A stretch of 64,000 bases of DNA, taken from the NCBI RefSeq assembly GCF_002902905.1, contig NZ_CP026124.1, forward strand, positions 4,464,001 to 4,528,000, read 5' to 3'. Position 1 is the first letter of the stretch; each line of letters begins with the position of its first letter. The notes beneath the pieces are model-generated. The model searched no databases and was not told the origin of the DNA. It worked only from the letters and a program-made list of their open reading frames with translations. Source of the stretch: Achromobacter sp. AONIH1. Its GTDB lineage: Bacteria; Pseudomonadota; Gammaproteobacteria; Burkholderiales; Burkholderiaceae_B. The translations under genes and the position numbers were made by a program. Shown here piece by piece: positions 27,788-36,841 of this stretch.

Positions 27788-29350
27788 TTACTGCGGGGTG
27801 TCGCGGCGCGCCAGCAACTGATCGATGCGCAGCCCGTCGCGGCGCGTCACCTCGAAGGTCCATCCGCCCCATGCGATCGTTTCACCGGCGTCCGGGATGC
27901 GGCCGACGACGCGCAGCAGGCAACCCGCCAGCGTTGCGTCCGGCGCATTCTCCAAGGCTGCATCCATATCCAGCAGCCGGGCCGCCTCGTCGGCCGCCAG
28001 GCCGCCCTCGAGCAGCCAGGAGCCGTCGGACAGCGGCACCGCCTCGCGCGGGTCTTCGCGGTGCTCGGGCAATTCGCCGCCCACCGCCGTCAACACATCC
28101 ATCGGCGTGACCAGCCCTTCGCAGTCGCCATGCTCGTCCACCACGATCAGCATGTGGTCGCGCGAGGCGCGCAGCTCGTCCAGCACCTTCAGCACCGGCG
28201 TGGTCTCCAGTACGTACAGCGGCTCGCGCGCCAGTTCCACCAGATCGATGGGGCCGGGATTGGACAACAGCGGCAGCACGTCCTTGAAGTGCAGCACGCC
28301 CAGCACGTTGGCCGCGTCGCCAGCGCACAGCGGCAGGCGCGAATGGCCCGACGCGAACTTGCGCACCACCGTCTGCGGCGAGTCGGCCACATCCAGCCAC
28401 ACCATGCGGCCACGCGGCACCATGATCGAGCGCACGTCGCGCGCGCCGGCCGCCAGCACGCGTTCGATCATCGAGCTTTCCTCGGGCGCGAAGGCCGGCT
28501 CGTCGCCGGCGCCATCGACCAGCGCGGCCACTTCGTCGGCCTGCTGCGTCGGCTGGCCGGCGCGGCCCGCGCGCAGCAGGCGCAGCACCGCCTGCGCGGT
28601 GCGCTGGCGACGGCTCAGCGCATGCGCCCCTCGGGCGCGATTGCGGCGCGCCAACTGGTTGAACAGCTCGATCAGGATCGAGAAGCCGATGGCGGCATAC
28701 AGATAGCCCTTGGGCACATGGAAGCCCAGGCCTTCGGCCACGAGGCTGAAGCCGATCATCAGCAGCAGGCCCAGGCACAGGATCACCACGGTGGGATGGC
28801 GCGCCACGAAACCCATCAGCGGGCGGCTGGCCAGCATCATCACCGCCATGGCGACGACCACGGCGATCATCATGATGCTCAAGTCCTGCACCATGCCCAC
28901 GGCCGTGATCACCGAGTCCAGCGAGAATACGGCGTCCAGCACCACGATCTGCAGGATCACCTGCCAGAACACGGCATGCTGCGTCTTCTGCCCGGCGTCG
29001 TGGCCGACGCCGCCTTCCACGCGCTCGTGCAGTTCCATGGTGCCCTTGAACAGCAGGAACAGGCCGCCCAGTATCAGGATCAGATCGCGACCTGAGATCT
29101 CGGCGCCCAGCACGGTGAACAGAGGCTGGGTCAGCGTCACCACCCAGGCGATGCTGGCGAGCAGGCCCAGGCGCATGACCATGGCCAGCGTCAGGCCGAT
29201 CATGCGCGCGCGGTTGCGCTGATGCGGCGGCAGCTTGTCGGCCAGGATGGCGATGAACACCAGGTTGTCGATGCCCAGCACGATTTCAAGAATGACCAGC
29301 GTCGCCAGGCCAAGCCAGGCGGTCGGGTCGGACATCCAGTCAAAGATCAT
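27788..29350 (-). CDS. TerC family membrane protein with CBS pair and CorC-type domain
   Basis: The 520-residue protein starts [19 protein letters not shown]. Residues about 1-235 form the TerC membrane domain, with [20 protein letters not shown] and [18 protein letters not shown] bearing the acidic residues thought to bind metal. Residues about 300-425 hold two CBS motifs ([12 protein letters not shown] and [10 protein letters not shown]). The C-terminal 90 residues match the CorC_HlyC transporter-associated domain. The architecture equals YegH/YoaE-type proteins. TerC proteins are linked to Mn2+ and other metal export, and an mgtC operon next door fits a metal-ion theme. Confidence 0.92.
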   Translation of the reverse strand: MIFDWMSDPTAWLGLATLVILEIVLGIDNLVFIAILADKLPPHQRNRARMIGLTLAMVMRLGLLASIAWVVTLTQPLFTVLGAEISGRDLILILGGLFLLFKGTMELHERVEGGVGHDAGQKTQHAVFWQVILQIVVLDAVFSLDSVITAVGMVQDLSIMMIAVVVAMAVMMLASRPLMGFVARHPTVVILCLGLLLMIGFSLVAEGLGFHVPKGYLYAAIGFSILIELFNQLARRNRARGAHALSRRQRTAQAVLRLLRAGRAGQPTQQADEVAALVDGAGDEPAFAPEESSMIERVLAAGARDVRSIMVPRGRMVWLDVADSPQTVVRKFASGHSRLPLCAGDAANVLGVLHFKDVLPLLSNPGPIDLVELAREPLYVLETTPVLKVLDELRASRDHMLIVVDEHGDCEGLVTPMDVLTAVGGELPEHREDPREAVPLSDGSWLLEGGLAADEAARLLDMDAALENAPDATLAGCLLRVVGRIPDAGETIAWGGWTFEVTRRDGLRIDQLLARRDTPQ

Positions 29351-29762
29351 CAGTGGTCCAGATAGGGTTCAGGCGGGCGCGAGGGGCCCGGAAAAGGCAT
29401 GGCGAAAACCGTAGCGCGGACGCGGGGGCGCGCACAAGACGGGCGCGGGGCCCGGCCCGGACCGGATGGACGAGGAAGGAAGGCTGCTGCGTGGCCGTTC
29501 TGACAGGACGCGCGAGGCGCGCCGGCCGGGCCGTGTCGGAGGAAGGTCTCGGGCGCCCCGGACAGCGAGGCGCCCTGCTAGGAGGAGGGTCGTCGTTCAT
29601 GCTTGGCGAAAAAGGCGGCGCGGCGTCCTGCAAAGGCCTCGCGTCCGCCCGTCACGCCGGGCTCTCATTCTTACTGGAAACTGAATACTACCTGAAATCC
29701 AAGAACCGTCATTCGCCGCGATTGACGTGCGGCATGATTTTGCAGGCGGCATGAATAATGTC
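29351..29762. other. Intergenic region between terC and the mgtC operon leader
   Basis: This 410-bp region must contain the terC promoter on the minus strand. I see no convincing gene in it. Its GC content drops around 29665-29760. Confidence 0.4.
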
Positions 29763-29792
29763 TTGGTGTTTACCCTAGGCCCTGGCTATACT
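29763..29792 (+). promoter_or_regulatory. Candidate sigma-70 promoter of the mgtC operon
   Basis: TTGGTG (29763-29768) and TATACT (29787-29792) are separated by 18 bp. Transcription would start near 29799, leaving a leader of about 250 nt before the first coding sequence at 30048. Confidence 0.55.
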
Positions 29793-29897
29793 GGGCGCTC
29801 TTCAAACCCCATTGAGATCACTGTGGACAACGACGGATGTAGTCATAGCACGACTGCTCGCGCCGCTTGACGCAACCGATCCGCAGAATCTTCTGAC

Positions 29898-29921
29898 GGG
29901 TCCTGCGTCCAGCCAGGACCC
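29898..29921 (+). promoter_or_regulatory. Hairpin in the long mgtC operon leader
   Basis: GGGTCCTG and CAGGACCC form a perfect 8-bp stem around an 8-nt loop inside the candidate 250-nt leader. Directly after it lies a frame reading PPPPYPP (about 29932-29952), with proline codons clustered as in the mgtP leader peptide of the Salmonella mgtCBR operon. No good start codon for such a leader peptide was found. Confidence 0.35.
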
Positions 29922-30047
29922 GGCCTTACCGCCTCCCCCCTATCCGCCAGCCTTTTCACGGCCGGGCGCCATGCGCCTTGCCACGCTGGCGGATTGGCGC
30001 GCGCATGTGGACCTTCCTCATCGTCCTCCCCTCGCAAGGAGACGACC

Positions 30048-30401
30048 ATGCGCTTCAAGCCCTTTTTCACGCTCCCCGTCCGCGCCGACGCGGCTCCCGC
30101 CGCCGTGCGCCCGGCAGCGCCCACCTATCGCTTCACCATCGTCAGCGTCAGCGCCACGCTGAACGCGCTGCGCAAGCAGCTGTACTACGAGCTGCAGGCG
30201 CTGGACCTGCGCGTGCTGAACGTGCGCATCTCGCGCGAAGAATCGGATCAGCTCGCCAGCACCACCGTCACCCTGCTCTGCCCGCCGCAGTTGCGTGGCG
30301 TGCTCAACGCCGTCGCGCTGCGGCTGGGCCAGAGCCCGGACGTGCGCCGCGTGCATTGGGAAAACGACGCCGGCGCCGCCATCGCGGTACTGCCCGCCTG
30401 A
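30048..30401 (+). CDS. Small ACT-like protein, first gene of the mgtC operon
   Basis: The 117-residue protein starts at ATG 30048 behind AAGGAG. After a proline/alanine-rich 25-residue lead it shows a beta-alpha-beta-beta-alpha-beta pattern: TYRFTIVSV, a long helix to about residue 55, two strands around NVRISREE and TTVTLLCPP, a second helix, and DVRRVHWEND. This is the ACT-like layout seen in the C-terminal domain of MgtC proteins. I do not recognise a named family. It may be a free regulatory domain that partners the MgtC encoded 236 bp downstream. No signal peptide is evident. Confidence 0.75.
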   Translation: MRFKPFFTLPVRADAAPAAVRPAAPTYRFTIVSVSATLNALRKQLYYELQALDLRVLNVRISREESDQLASTTVTLLCPPQLRGVLNAVALRLGQSPDVRRVHWENDAGAAIAVLPA

Positions 30402-30452
30402 GCAACGCCATTCCGTAGTTTTCTGAATCGCGGACACGGAAAGGAGACTGTC

Positions 30453-30560
30453 ATGAAAGACCCGTACAAGTACCTGCTGCTCGCCCGGGTGCTGGCCCTG
30501 GCGCTGATCTGGCTGGTGGCGCTGGTACTGGCCCTGGTATCGAGCTGGCAGCCCGTCTGA
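30453..30560 (+). CDS. 35-residue single-span membrane peptide upstream of mgtC
   Basis: This short gene begins MKDPYKYLLLARVLALALIW and ends SSWQPV. It encodes a basic N-terminus, one hydrophobic helix of about 22 residues and a short polar tail. AAGGAG lies eight bases before its ATG, as strong a ribosome binding site as any in the window. It sits between the ACT-like gene and mgtC in the same direction. Its size and position recall MgtR, the 30-residue peptide that targets MgtC for proteolysis in Salmonella, and other small regulators such as MgtS and KdpF. That functional link is inference, and no sequence homology is claimed. Confidence 0.65.
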   Translation: MKDPYKYLLLARVLALALIWLVALVLALVSSWQPV

Positions 30561-30637
30561 AGGGCTCGGCAAGTCTGGGCGCGGCCATCGCAAGGGGCGG
30601 GTCGCGCCCTGTTCACAATACGCTGCAAGAGAACAAG

Positions 30638-31351
30638 ATGAAAAACTTCGAGAACATCCAATTGCTGACGCTGGCCAATACGCTGGTCAGCCTGCTCAGC
30701 GCCTTCGTGCTGGGCTCCATCGTCGGCTTCGAGCGCCAGTTCCGCCAGCGTACCGCGGGCCTGCGCACCAACGCGCTGGTGGCGGTGGGCGCGGCCATCT
30801 TCGTCGACATGGCCTTTCGCGTCGGCGGCGCCGACGGCGGCGCGCGCGTGATTTCCTACGTGGTGTCGGGCGTGGGCTTCCTGGGCGCGGGCGCCATCAT
30901 GCGCGAAGGCGGCAGCATCCGCGGGCTGAACACTGCAGCCACGCTGTGGGGCTCGGCCGCCATCGGCGCCTGCGCGGGCGCGTCGCTGCTGCTCGAAGCG
31001 GTGGCCGCCACGGCCTTCGTGCTGGCCGCGAACACCTTGCTGCGGCCCCTGGTCAGCCATATCAACCGCCAGCCGGTCGACGCGCAGACCACTGAAGTCA
31101 CCACCGTCATCCACGTGATCGCGCACGTGGACGAGCGCCAGGCAGCCATGACCGTCCTGGAAGACGTGCTGGAGGCCGAGCAGCTGCCGCTGTCGGAACT
31201 GAAGATCGACCAGTTTGGCGAGAACGAGGTCGAGATCGAGGCCGCCCTGAGCGAAGCTGCGGTCGACGAGGAAGACCTGGACCGTGTCGCCGCGCGGATC
31301 GCGAGCGCGCCGGCGGTGCGCACGGCGTTCTGGGCGGCGCGGACGGTTTGA
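30638..31351 (+). CDS. mgtC: MgtC/SapB family membrane protein
   Basis: The 237-residue protein has the MgtC membrane domain in residues about 10-145. Diagnostic motifs are GSIVGFERQFRQRTAGLRT, GFLGAGAIMREG and IRGLNTAATLWGSAAIG. Residues about 155-237 form an ACT-like cytoplasmic domain. MgtC supports growth in low Mg2+ and inside host cells and modulates F-type ATPase. The two small genes just upstream are probably co-transcribed with it. Confidence 0.93.
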   Translation: MKNFENIQLLTLANTLVSLLSAFVLGSIVGFERQFRQRTAGLRTNALVAVGAAIFVDMAFRVGGADGGARVISYVVSGVGFLGAGAIMREGGSIRGLNTAATLWGSAAIGACAGASLLLEAVAATAFVLAANTLLRPLVSHINRQPVDAQTTEVTTVIHVIAHVDERQAAMTVLEDVLEAEQLPLSELKIDQFGENEVEIEAALSEAAVDEEDLDRVAARIASAPAVRTAFWAARTV

Positions 31352-31397
31352 CGCCGAAGCCGTTCCGCTCCTGACCGGGAGCGCAGGACGGCGCCCG

Positions 31398-32318
31398 CTA
31401 TTGCGTGGCGACAGGCTGGCTCGCCTGCACGCGGTCCGCCTCGGACTTCGCCGCCCCGCCACCATAGGCCTGGATCCACGACGAGGCATAGGCGGCCGAC
31501 GCGGCCAGCGGTTCGCCTCCGTCGTACTGCGTGCGCAGCCGGATCATCAGCTCGTCCAGCAACATGGGCCGGCCCAGCGCGTAGCCCTGCCCGTAGCGGC
31601 AGCCCGCCGCGCGCAGCGCGGGGATATCCTCGACGTTCTCCACGCCTTCGGCCACGACGCGCCAGCCCATCCGCGTGGCCAGCTCGGCCGCCGTGCGCAA
31701 CACTTCGAACGCCACGGCGCTGCGCCGCATGCGGGTGACGAAATACTGGTCTATCTTCACTTCGGACAGCGGAATGGCCGACAGCAGCTTGAGCGAGGCA
31801 TGGCCGGTGCCGAAATCATCCAGGCTGACCTCGCAGCCGGCTTCTTCCAGTTTCAGCAACGAAGCCCGCAACACGTCCAGCTCGCGGATGGGCTGATCCT
31901 CGGTCAGCTCCACCCGCAACAGCGAGGCGGGCAGCTCGGCGGCGCGGATGCGCAGCAGCAGCGCTTCGACCGCCCCGGCGTCGGACAGCGTGCTGGCCGG
32001 CGCGTTGATCGCAATGGGAACGGCCACCCCCGCGCGCCGCATGGTCTGCAGCATCTCGATCACGCGCACGCTGACGCGCTCGAACAGTTTCCTGTCCAGT
32101 CCCTGCCGGTTGATCGAGGGAATGAAATCAGCGGGCATGACCGTGCCCAGGCGGGGGTGCTGCCAACGCGCCAGGGCCTCGGCCGATACGATGCGGCCAG
32201 TAAGCAGGTCCACCTGAGGCTGCAACAATACCCTGAGCCCGTCCTTGCCGGCGACCATGGCCGCAATTTCAACGTCATCCGCAACCTGACCGGAGGCTGC
32301 CTGTTGATTCAGCGTCAT
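31398..32318 (-). CDS. EAL domain cyclic-di-GMP phosphodiesterase
   Basis: The 306-residue protein is a stand-alone EAL domain starting at ATG 32318 behind AGGAG. The active-site set is present: SAEALARWQHP, INAPAS, ELTED, LDDFGTGHAS, EVKIDQYFV, VAEGVEN and GQGYALGRP. It is therefore predicted to hydrolyse c-di-GMP. There is no GGDEF, PAS or receiver domain and no membrane helix. The last 45 residues are an Ala-rich tail of unknown role. Lowered c-di-GMP would favour motility over adhesion. Confidence 0.9.
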   Translation of the reverse strand: MTLNQQAASGQVADDVEIAAMVAGKDGLRVLLQPQVDLLTGRIVSAEALARWQHPRLGTVMPADFIPSINRQGLDRKLFERVSVRVIEMLQTMRRAGVAVPIAINAPASTLSDAGAVEALLLRIRAAELPASLLRVELTEDQPIRELDVLRASLLKLEEAGCEVSLDDFGTGHASLKLLSAIPLSEVKIDQYFVTRMRRSAVAFEVLRTAAELATRMGWRVVAEGVENVEDIPALRAAGCRYGQGYALGRPMLLDELMIRLRTQYDGGEPLAASAAYASSWIQAYGGGAAKSEADRVQASQPVATQ

Positions 32319-32592
32319 GTCTGCGCTCCTGAAGCGTCCCGGATTCTGGGCCGCGCTGTCCGGGCGCGGTCCGAGACGCACTGGACATGAACGCCGACAC
32401 AGAACTGCGCAGGCCGGCGATTCGGCGTGGTAACGCTTACGTTTTTTTAGGCGATTTCCGCCGATTTCTCCAGATTATTTTGCGCCCGCGCGGCGCGAAT
32501 GTCACAGATGTGTAACCATACCTGCAGGTTGCCGCGAAATTGGCGATGACCTGCCACAGAAGACGCATTGGCGGCCTTCCCGGCATGGTAGG

Positions 32593-34755
32593 GTGAGCGC
32601 CTCGCGCCCGCCGGGCCCCTTTCCTGAACGAAGCAGCAGCTTGACTTCCTCCCCCGCTCCCTGGCGCGCCGCCGTGCGCCGCATCCTCTGGCTGGACGCC
32701 CTGCAGGCCGCCGCCACCAGCGCGGCGCCGGTGATCCTGGCCGTGCTGCTCGATGAACCCCGGCTGGGCTGGAGCGCCATCGCGGCATTCTGGGCCTGCT
32801 TCGGCGATCCCGGCGGTCCGTTGCGACAACGCGCGGGCGCCATGCTGGCGCTTGGACTGGCCGGCGGTGTGTATTGCCTGCTGGCCAGCGTGAGCGCGCC
32901 CCATCTGTGGCTGCTGCTGCCGCTGACCTTCCTGTGCTGCACCCTGGGCGGCCTGCTGCGCGTGCTGGGACCGGCGGCCGCCATCATCGGCACGCTGCTG
33001 TCGGCCGGCTTCGTGGTGGCGGCCGAGCTGCCCGCGCCCACAGTCGTCGAGAGCCTGCGCTACGCGCTGTTCTTCGTCGCGGGCGCATCCTGGGCGATTC
33101 TGATGACGGCGCTGGTGTGGCGCCGCCGCCCCTGGAAGGACGCCACGCTGGCCGTGGCCCATTGCTACCGGGGACTGGCCGATTTTGCCGACGCGCTGGC
33201 CGGCATGTATTCCGGCTTGCGCCCCGAGACTGGCGCGCCGGCATGGAGCGCCGTGTCCCGCTCGCAGCGGGCTGCCCTGCGGGCCGCGCTGGAGGCGGCC
33301 CGCAGCCGCATCGGCGAAGTGCAAGGCGCGCGTCCCTCGCGCCGCACCCGCGCGCAGCAGCTGTATTACCTGCTCGACCGGGCCGAGGACAGTTTCATCG
33401 CCATGGTCGCCGCCGCCGACCTGCTCGAATCGAACGCGCCGCGCTGGCTGGGACGCAATGCCGGCGCCCACCTGTGCCACGCCTTGCACCGCTACGCCAG
33501 CGTATGCAATGCCATCGCTGGCACCTCCGATGCCGCCGACGCGCGCCAGGCGGATCGCCTGCGCGAACGGCTGGAACGCTACGGCGCCGATCTGCGCGAA
33601 CTTCGCGGCCCCGCGCTCGCGCACGCGCCCGAGCTGGCCAGCGTCATTCCGGTGCTGGACCGGCTGCAACAGTCCGCCCAGTCCGTCCGGCAGGCCCTGT
33701 TCGACGCCGCCGAGCTGCCGGCCGGCGCGGCATCCAGCTCGGCCGCCGCGCCGGCGCGGCAAGCCTGGAACACGCTGCGCCAGAACCTGCGACTGGAGTC
33801 TGACGCCCTGCGCCATGCCTTGCGCGTGGGCATCGGCGCCACGCTGGCCGTCGCCCTGTCGCGCAGCTTCGCCGTCAACCACGGCTACTGGATGTCGCTG
33901 ACCCTGGTCTTCATCCTGCAACCCTATTTCGCCGCCACCTGGCAGCGCACCGTGGAACGCGTGCTGGGCAGCGTCGCGGGCGCGATCGGCGCCTCTTTGC
34001 TGGGCCTGCTGCTGAGCACGCCGCTTTCCGTCGCGCTGGCCGTGCTGCCGATCGCGCTCGGCACGTTCGCCGCGCGCACGGTGAACTACGCCCTGTTCAC
34101 GTTCTTCCTGACCTCGCAGTTCGTGCTGGTCAGCCATATCCAGCAGCCGGACCTGCACGAACCGGAACTGGCCGCGCTGCGCGCCTTCAACAGCGTGCTG
34201 GGCGCCGTGCTGGCGCTGCTGATCGGCTTTCTGCTGTGGCCCGAGAAGGCGCCCCGCGAGCTGGCCGGTGCGCTGGCGCGCGCGCTGCAGCGACATGCCG
34301 ACTATGTGCTGGCGCTCGTTCGGGAAAAGAGCGGCGAGGCGGCGGAGTCGCCGCGGCGCATCGTCGAGCTGCGCCGGCAGGCCTGCCTGGCGGCCGACAA
34401 TGCCCAGGCGTCACTGGAACGGCTGCAGCAGAACCCCTTGCACCGCGACAGCAAGGTCGACACGGCGGAAGCCCTGCTCAATGCCATGCGCCGGGTGACC
34501 GCCGCCGGCACCGTGCTGGAAATCCAGCCCGGGCTGCCTGCCGACAGCGAAGCGGCATCCGCGCTGCGCGACTACGGCGAAACCCTGGCGCGGGCGCTGC
34601 ACCCGCGCGACGGCGAACCGGAACCCGGCGGCCGGGTCATGCCGGTGCCGTCGGCGGTGGGTCTGGCGCAACCCGGTCTGCCGCCCCCTCTGGAACGCAT
34701 CGCCCGCCAGGCGCGGCAGGTCCAGCAGCTGCGCGACAAGCTCCAACAGGCCTAG
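32593..34755 (+). CDS. FUSC family (YccS-like) inner-membrane transporter
   Basis: The 720-residue protein has two clusters of membrane helices, at about residues 30-160 and 395-540. They are separated and followed by long charged cytoplasmic helical regions, the FUSC/YccS/AaeB layout. The NHGYWMSLTLVFILQPYFAATW segment (shown here as NHGYWMSLTL and FILQPYFAATW) is typical of the second membrane half. Relatives export fusaric acid or aromatic carboxylic acids, and no membrane-fusion partner is next to it. The start is GTG 32593, with TTG 32641 as an alternative. Confidence 0.9.
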   Translation: MSASRPPGPFPERSSSLTSSPAPWRAAVRRILWLDALQAAATSAAPVILAVLLDEPRLGWSAIAAFWACFGDPGGPLRQRAGAMLALGLAGGVYCLLASVSAPHLWLLLPLTFLCCTLGGLLRVLGPAAAIIGTLLSAGFVVAAELPAPTVVESLRYALFFVAGASWAILMTALVWRRRPWKDATLAVAHCYRGLADFADALAGMYSGLRPETGAPAWSAVSRSQRAALRAALEAARSRIGEVQGARPSRRTRAQQLYYLLDRAEDSFIAMVAAADLLESNAPRWLGRNAGAHLCHALHRYASVCNAIAGTSDAADARQADRLRERLERYGADLRELRGPALAHAPELASVIPVLDRLQQSAQSVRQALFDAAELPAGAASSSAAAPARQAWNTLRQNLRLESDALRHALRVGIGATLAVALSRSFAVNHGYWMSLTLVFILQPYFAATWQRTVERVLGSVAGAIGASLLGLLLSTPLSVALAVLPIALGTFAARTVNYALFTFFLTSQFVLVSHIQQPDLHEPELAALRAFNSVLGAVLALLIGFLLWPEKAPRELAGALARALQRHADYVLALVREKSGEAAESPRRIVELRRQACLAADNAQASLERLQQNPLHRDSKVDTAEALLNAMRRVTAAGTVLEIQPGLPADSEAASALRDYGETLARALHPRDGEPEPGGRVMPVPSAVGLAQPGLPPPLERIARQARQVQQLRDKLQQA

Positions 34756-34788
34756 AGCTTGCGCCGGACGGGGCAAACTGAGGCCGGC

Positions 34789-34802
34789 TTGACGTGCATC
34801 AA
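34789..34802 (+). promoter_or_regulatory. FNR/Anr-type box upstream of the universal stress protein
   Basis: TTGACGTGCATCAA matches the consensus TTGATN4ATCAA at nine of ten fixed positions. Its centre is about 66 bp before the ATG. A class II arrangement (centre at -41.5) would put a transcription start near 34837, with AACGAT as the -10 hexamer. Confidence 0.6.
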
Positions 34803-34861
34803 GCGCCGGTCGGCGCGAACGCGCAACGATAGCGCCAACGCAAGTTCACTCAGGAGGCTCT

Positions 34862-35698
34862 ATGTACCGCCGCATTTCCGTCCATCTGGACCAGGGTTTC
34901 GACTGCAAGCGCCGCACCCAGGCAGCCATCGGCCTGGCCAAACGCCACCAGGCGGAACTGGTCGGCATCTACGCCACCTCCGCTCCGCCGCAGTACTACT
35001 ACGGCGAATCCGTGCTGATGTCCCGGGCGCTGAATGTCATGAAGGACTTGCAGGCACAAGGCCGCGATAGCGTCCAGAATGCGTTCCTGGCGGCGGCCTC
35101 GCAGGCGGACATCCCCGCTCAGGTCCGCAGCGACGACACCTCGCCCAGCGCCAGCGTGGCGCTGCACGGACGCGTCAGCGACCTGATCATCGTCAGCCAG
35201 CTGAACCGCGACGATGTCGAGGCTGCCCACGAGAACGAATTCGTCGAGCAGACCCTGCTGACCGCTGGCCGGCCGGTCCTGGTCGTGCCCTCCAGCGGCC
35301 ATTTCCCGGTGATCGGCGAGCGCGTGCTGTATTGCTGGGACGGCAGCCGTGAATCGGCCCGCGCGCTGGCGGATGCCGCGCCGGTGCTGCGCATGGCGGA
35401 CCACCTGGTCGTGTTGACGATGGACGAAGGCGCGGCCACGCGGGGCGTCGGATCGGCCAGCTTCGACGACCTGGCCAGCTACTGCGAGGCCCAGGGCATG
35501 CCTCGGCCCGAGCACGTGCGCCGCGACATCAAGGGCGTGGGCGTCGGCAGCACCATCCTCAACGCGGCGGCCGACTACAGCGCCGACCTGATCGTCATGG
35601 GCGCCTACGGTCACAGCAAGCTCAGGGAATGGGCCATGGGCGGCGCGACCGCCTCGATCCTGAAGACCATGACCGTGCCGATCATGTTCTCGCACTGA
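34862..35698 (+). CDS. Tandem-domain universal stress protein
   Basis: The 278-residue cytoplasmic protein holds two Usp domains, about residues 1-150 and 155-278. The second carries the ATP-binding pattern GAYGHSKLREWAMGGAT (Gx2Gx9G). A strong AGGAGG lies before the ATG at 34862. Tandem UspA proteins in Pseudomonas and beta-proteobacteria are often induced by oxygen limitation through Anr/FNR, and an FNR-like box is present upstream. A terminator follows the gene, so it is monocistronic. Confidence 0.93.
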   Translation: MYRRISVHLDQGFDCKRRTQAAIGLAKRHQAELVGIYATSAPPQYYYGESVLMSRALNVMKDLQAQGRDSVQNAFLAAASQADIPAQVRSDDTSPSASVALHGRVSDLIIVSQLNRDDVEAAHENEFVEQTLLTAGRPVLVVPSSGHFPVIGERVLYCWDGSRESARALADAAPVLRMADHLVVLTMDEGAATRGVGSASFDDLASYCEAQGMPRPEHVRRDIKGVGVGSTILNAAADYSADLIVMGAYGHSKLREWAMGGATASILKTMTVPIMFSH

Positions 35699-35714
35699 GC
35701 GCCTGCCGTGCCCG

Positions 35715-35741
35715 AGCCCCTGCCCAGGCAGGGGCTTTCTT
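35715..35741 (+). terminator. Rho-independent terminator after the universal stress gene
   Basis: AGCCCCTGCC pairs with GGCAGGGGCT and is followed by TTTCTT. It lies 17 bp after the stop codon. Confidence 0.85.
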
Positions 35742-35786
35742 GCTGTCGGCGAGTGGGTTTGGGCTCGGATGCTCCGCCGCGCCGCG

Positions 35787-36626
35787 CTACCAGGGAAAGA
35801 CGATCAGGTCGCCATACAGCCGCCGCAACGTGGCCTTGACCTCGGGAGATTCCTGATAGATGGCGATGAATTTCAGCAGCCTCGGATCGTTGGCGCGCTC
35901 GGGCGTGGTGACCCAGCGGATCGCGTAGCGGCGAACGGAATCGGGGCTGTTATTGTCGAAACCCAGGCAGTCCTGCTCGCTCAGGCCGGCCTGCCTGGCG
36001 AAGGAGGGATACGTGACCGAAGCCGTCACGTCATCGAAGGTGCGGGCCGATTGCGCGCCTTCGACAGGCACGAATTTCAGGCGCTTGGGATTGAGCGTCA
36101 CGTCTTCCACCGCCGCCATGTTGCCCACGCCGGGCTTCAGGCCGATCAATCCCATGGACTGCAGCAGCAGCAAGGCGCGGCCGGTGTTGACCGGATCGTT
36201 CGGCACCGCGACGGTGGCGCCCTCGGGCAGCGGCTCGCCCCGCTTCAGCTTCTTGGAATACAGACCGATGATGGTCGAATAGCCATAGGCGATCGGCACC
36301 AGCTTCACGCCTCGGCGCGCATTGAACACCTGCAGGAACGGCTCGTGCTGGAAGAAATTGGCATCCACCGAGCCATCGGCCACCGCGATATTGGGCAGCA
36401 CCCAGTCATTGAACTCCACCAGCTTGACCTCCAGCCCTTGCCGGGCGGCCAGCGCGATGGCTTTCTCGGTCGCCTCGTTGGCCAGGGCCGGAACCACGCC
36501 GATGCGCAGCGGCTTCTGCTGGGCAGCGGCAGGAAGCGCGCAAGCCATGGCGGCCAGCGCCAGCGCGGCCGCAAGACGGGGCCGCAGGAAGGAAAGAAGG
36601 GGCGGGAACAAGCGGATCATGGGCAT
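35787..36626 (-). CDS. MetQ/NlpA family substrate-binding protein
   Basis: The 279-residue periplasmic protein has an N-terminal signal ending near AAAQQ. An AMAC lipobox-like sequence a few residues earlier leaves open a lipoprotein form. The mature start KPLRIGVVPALANE, then NFFQHEPFLQVFN and VPNDPVNTGRALLLLQ, match MetQ-type methionine binders. No MetN ATPase or MetI permease is adjacent, so it probably uses a transporter encoded elsewhere or has another ligand. The ATG at 36620 is an equally plausible start. Confidence 0.88.
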   Translation of the reverse strand: MPMIRLFPPLLSFLRPRLAAALALAAMACALPAAAQQKPLRIGVVPALANEATEKAIALAARQGLEVKLVEFNDWVLPNIAVADGSVDANFFQHEPFLQVFNARRGVKLVPIAYGYSTIIGLYSKKLKRGEPLPEGATVAVPNDPVNTGRALLLLQSMGLIGLKPGVGNMAAVEDVTLNPKRLKFVPVEGAQSARTFDDVTASVTYPSFARQAGLSEQDCLGFDNNSPDSVRRYAIRWVTTPERANDPRLLKFIAIYQESPEVKATLRRLYGDLIVFPW

Positions 36627-36841
36627 GAATATGAAAAAATGGACGCCAGCGCTGCCGGCTTTCGGTCCATTGTGCCCCAAACGCCCGCCGCGCCATGGCA
36701 ATGCCCTCTGTCACGCCATGGCAATGCGGGCGCGGGCGCGACGGCGCTAAGATGTGTCCACCAAGCCGGCCAGGCCGGCGCTGGGCCGGCGGCGGCTCCA
36801 TCCGCCGCCTGATTCTGTCTTTCCTTTCCGGAGTCCGCCCC

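Noticed and set aside
29812..30162. A proline-rich frame running through the mgtC operon leader as a possible leader-peptide gene
   Set aside because: Its only usable start is TTG without a ribosome binding site, and it overlaps the downstream gene by 115 bp. I kept only the hairpin and proline-codon cluster as an observation.
32437..34296. A 619-codon minus-strand frame opposite the FUSC transporter gene
   Set aside because: The product is rich in Gln, Arg and Gly without motifs, and the plus-strand frame has a clear two-half FUSC membrane pattern.
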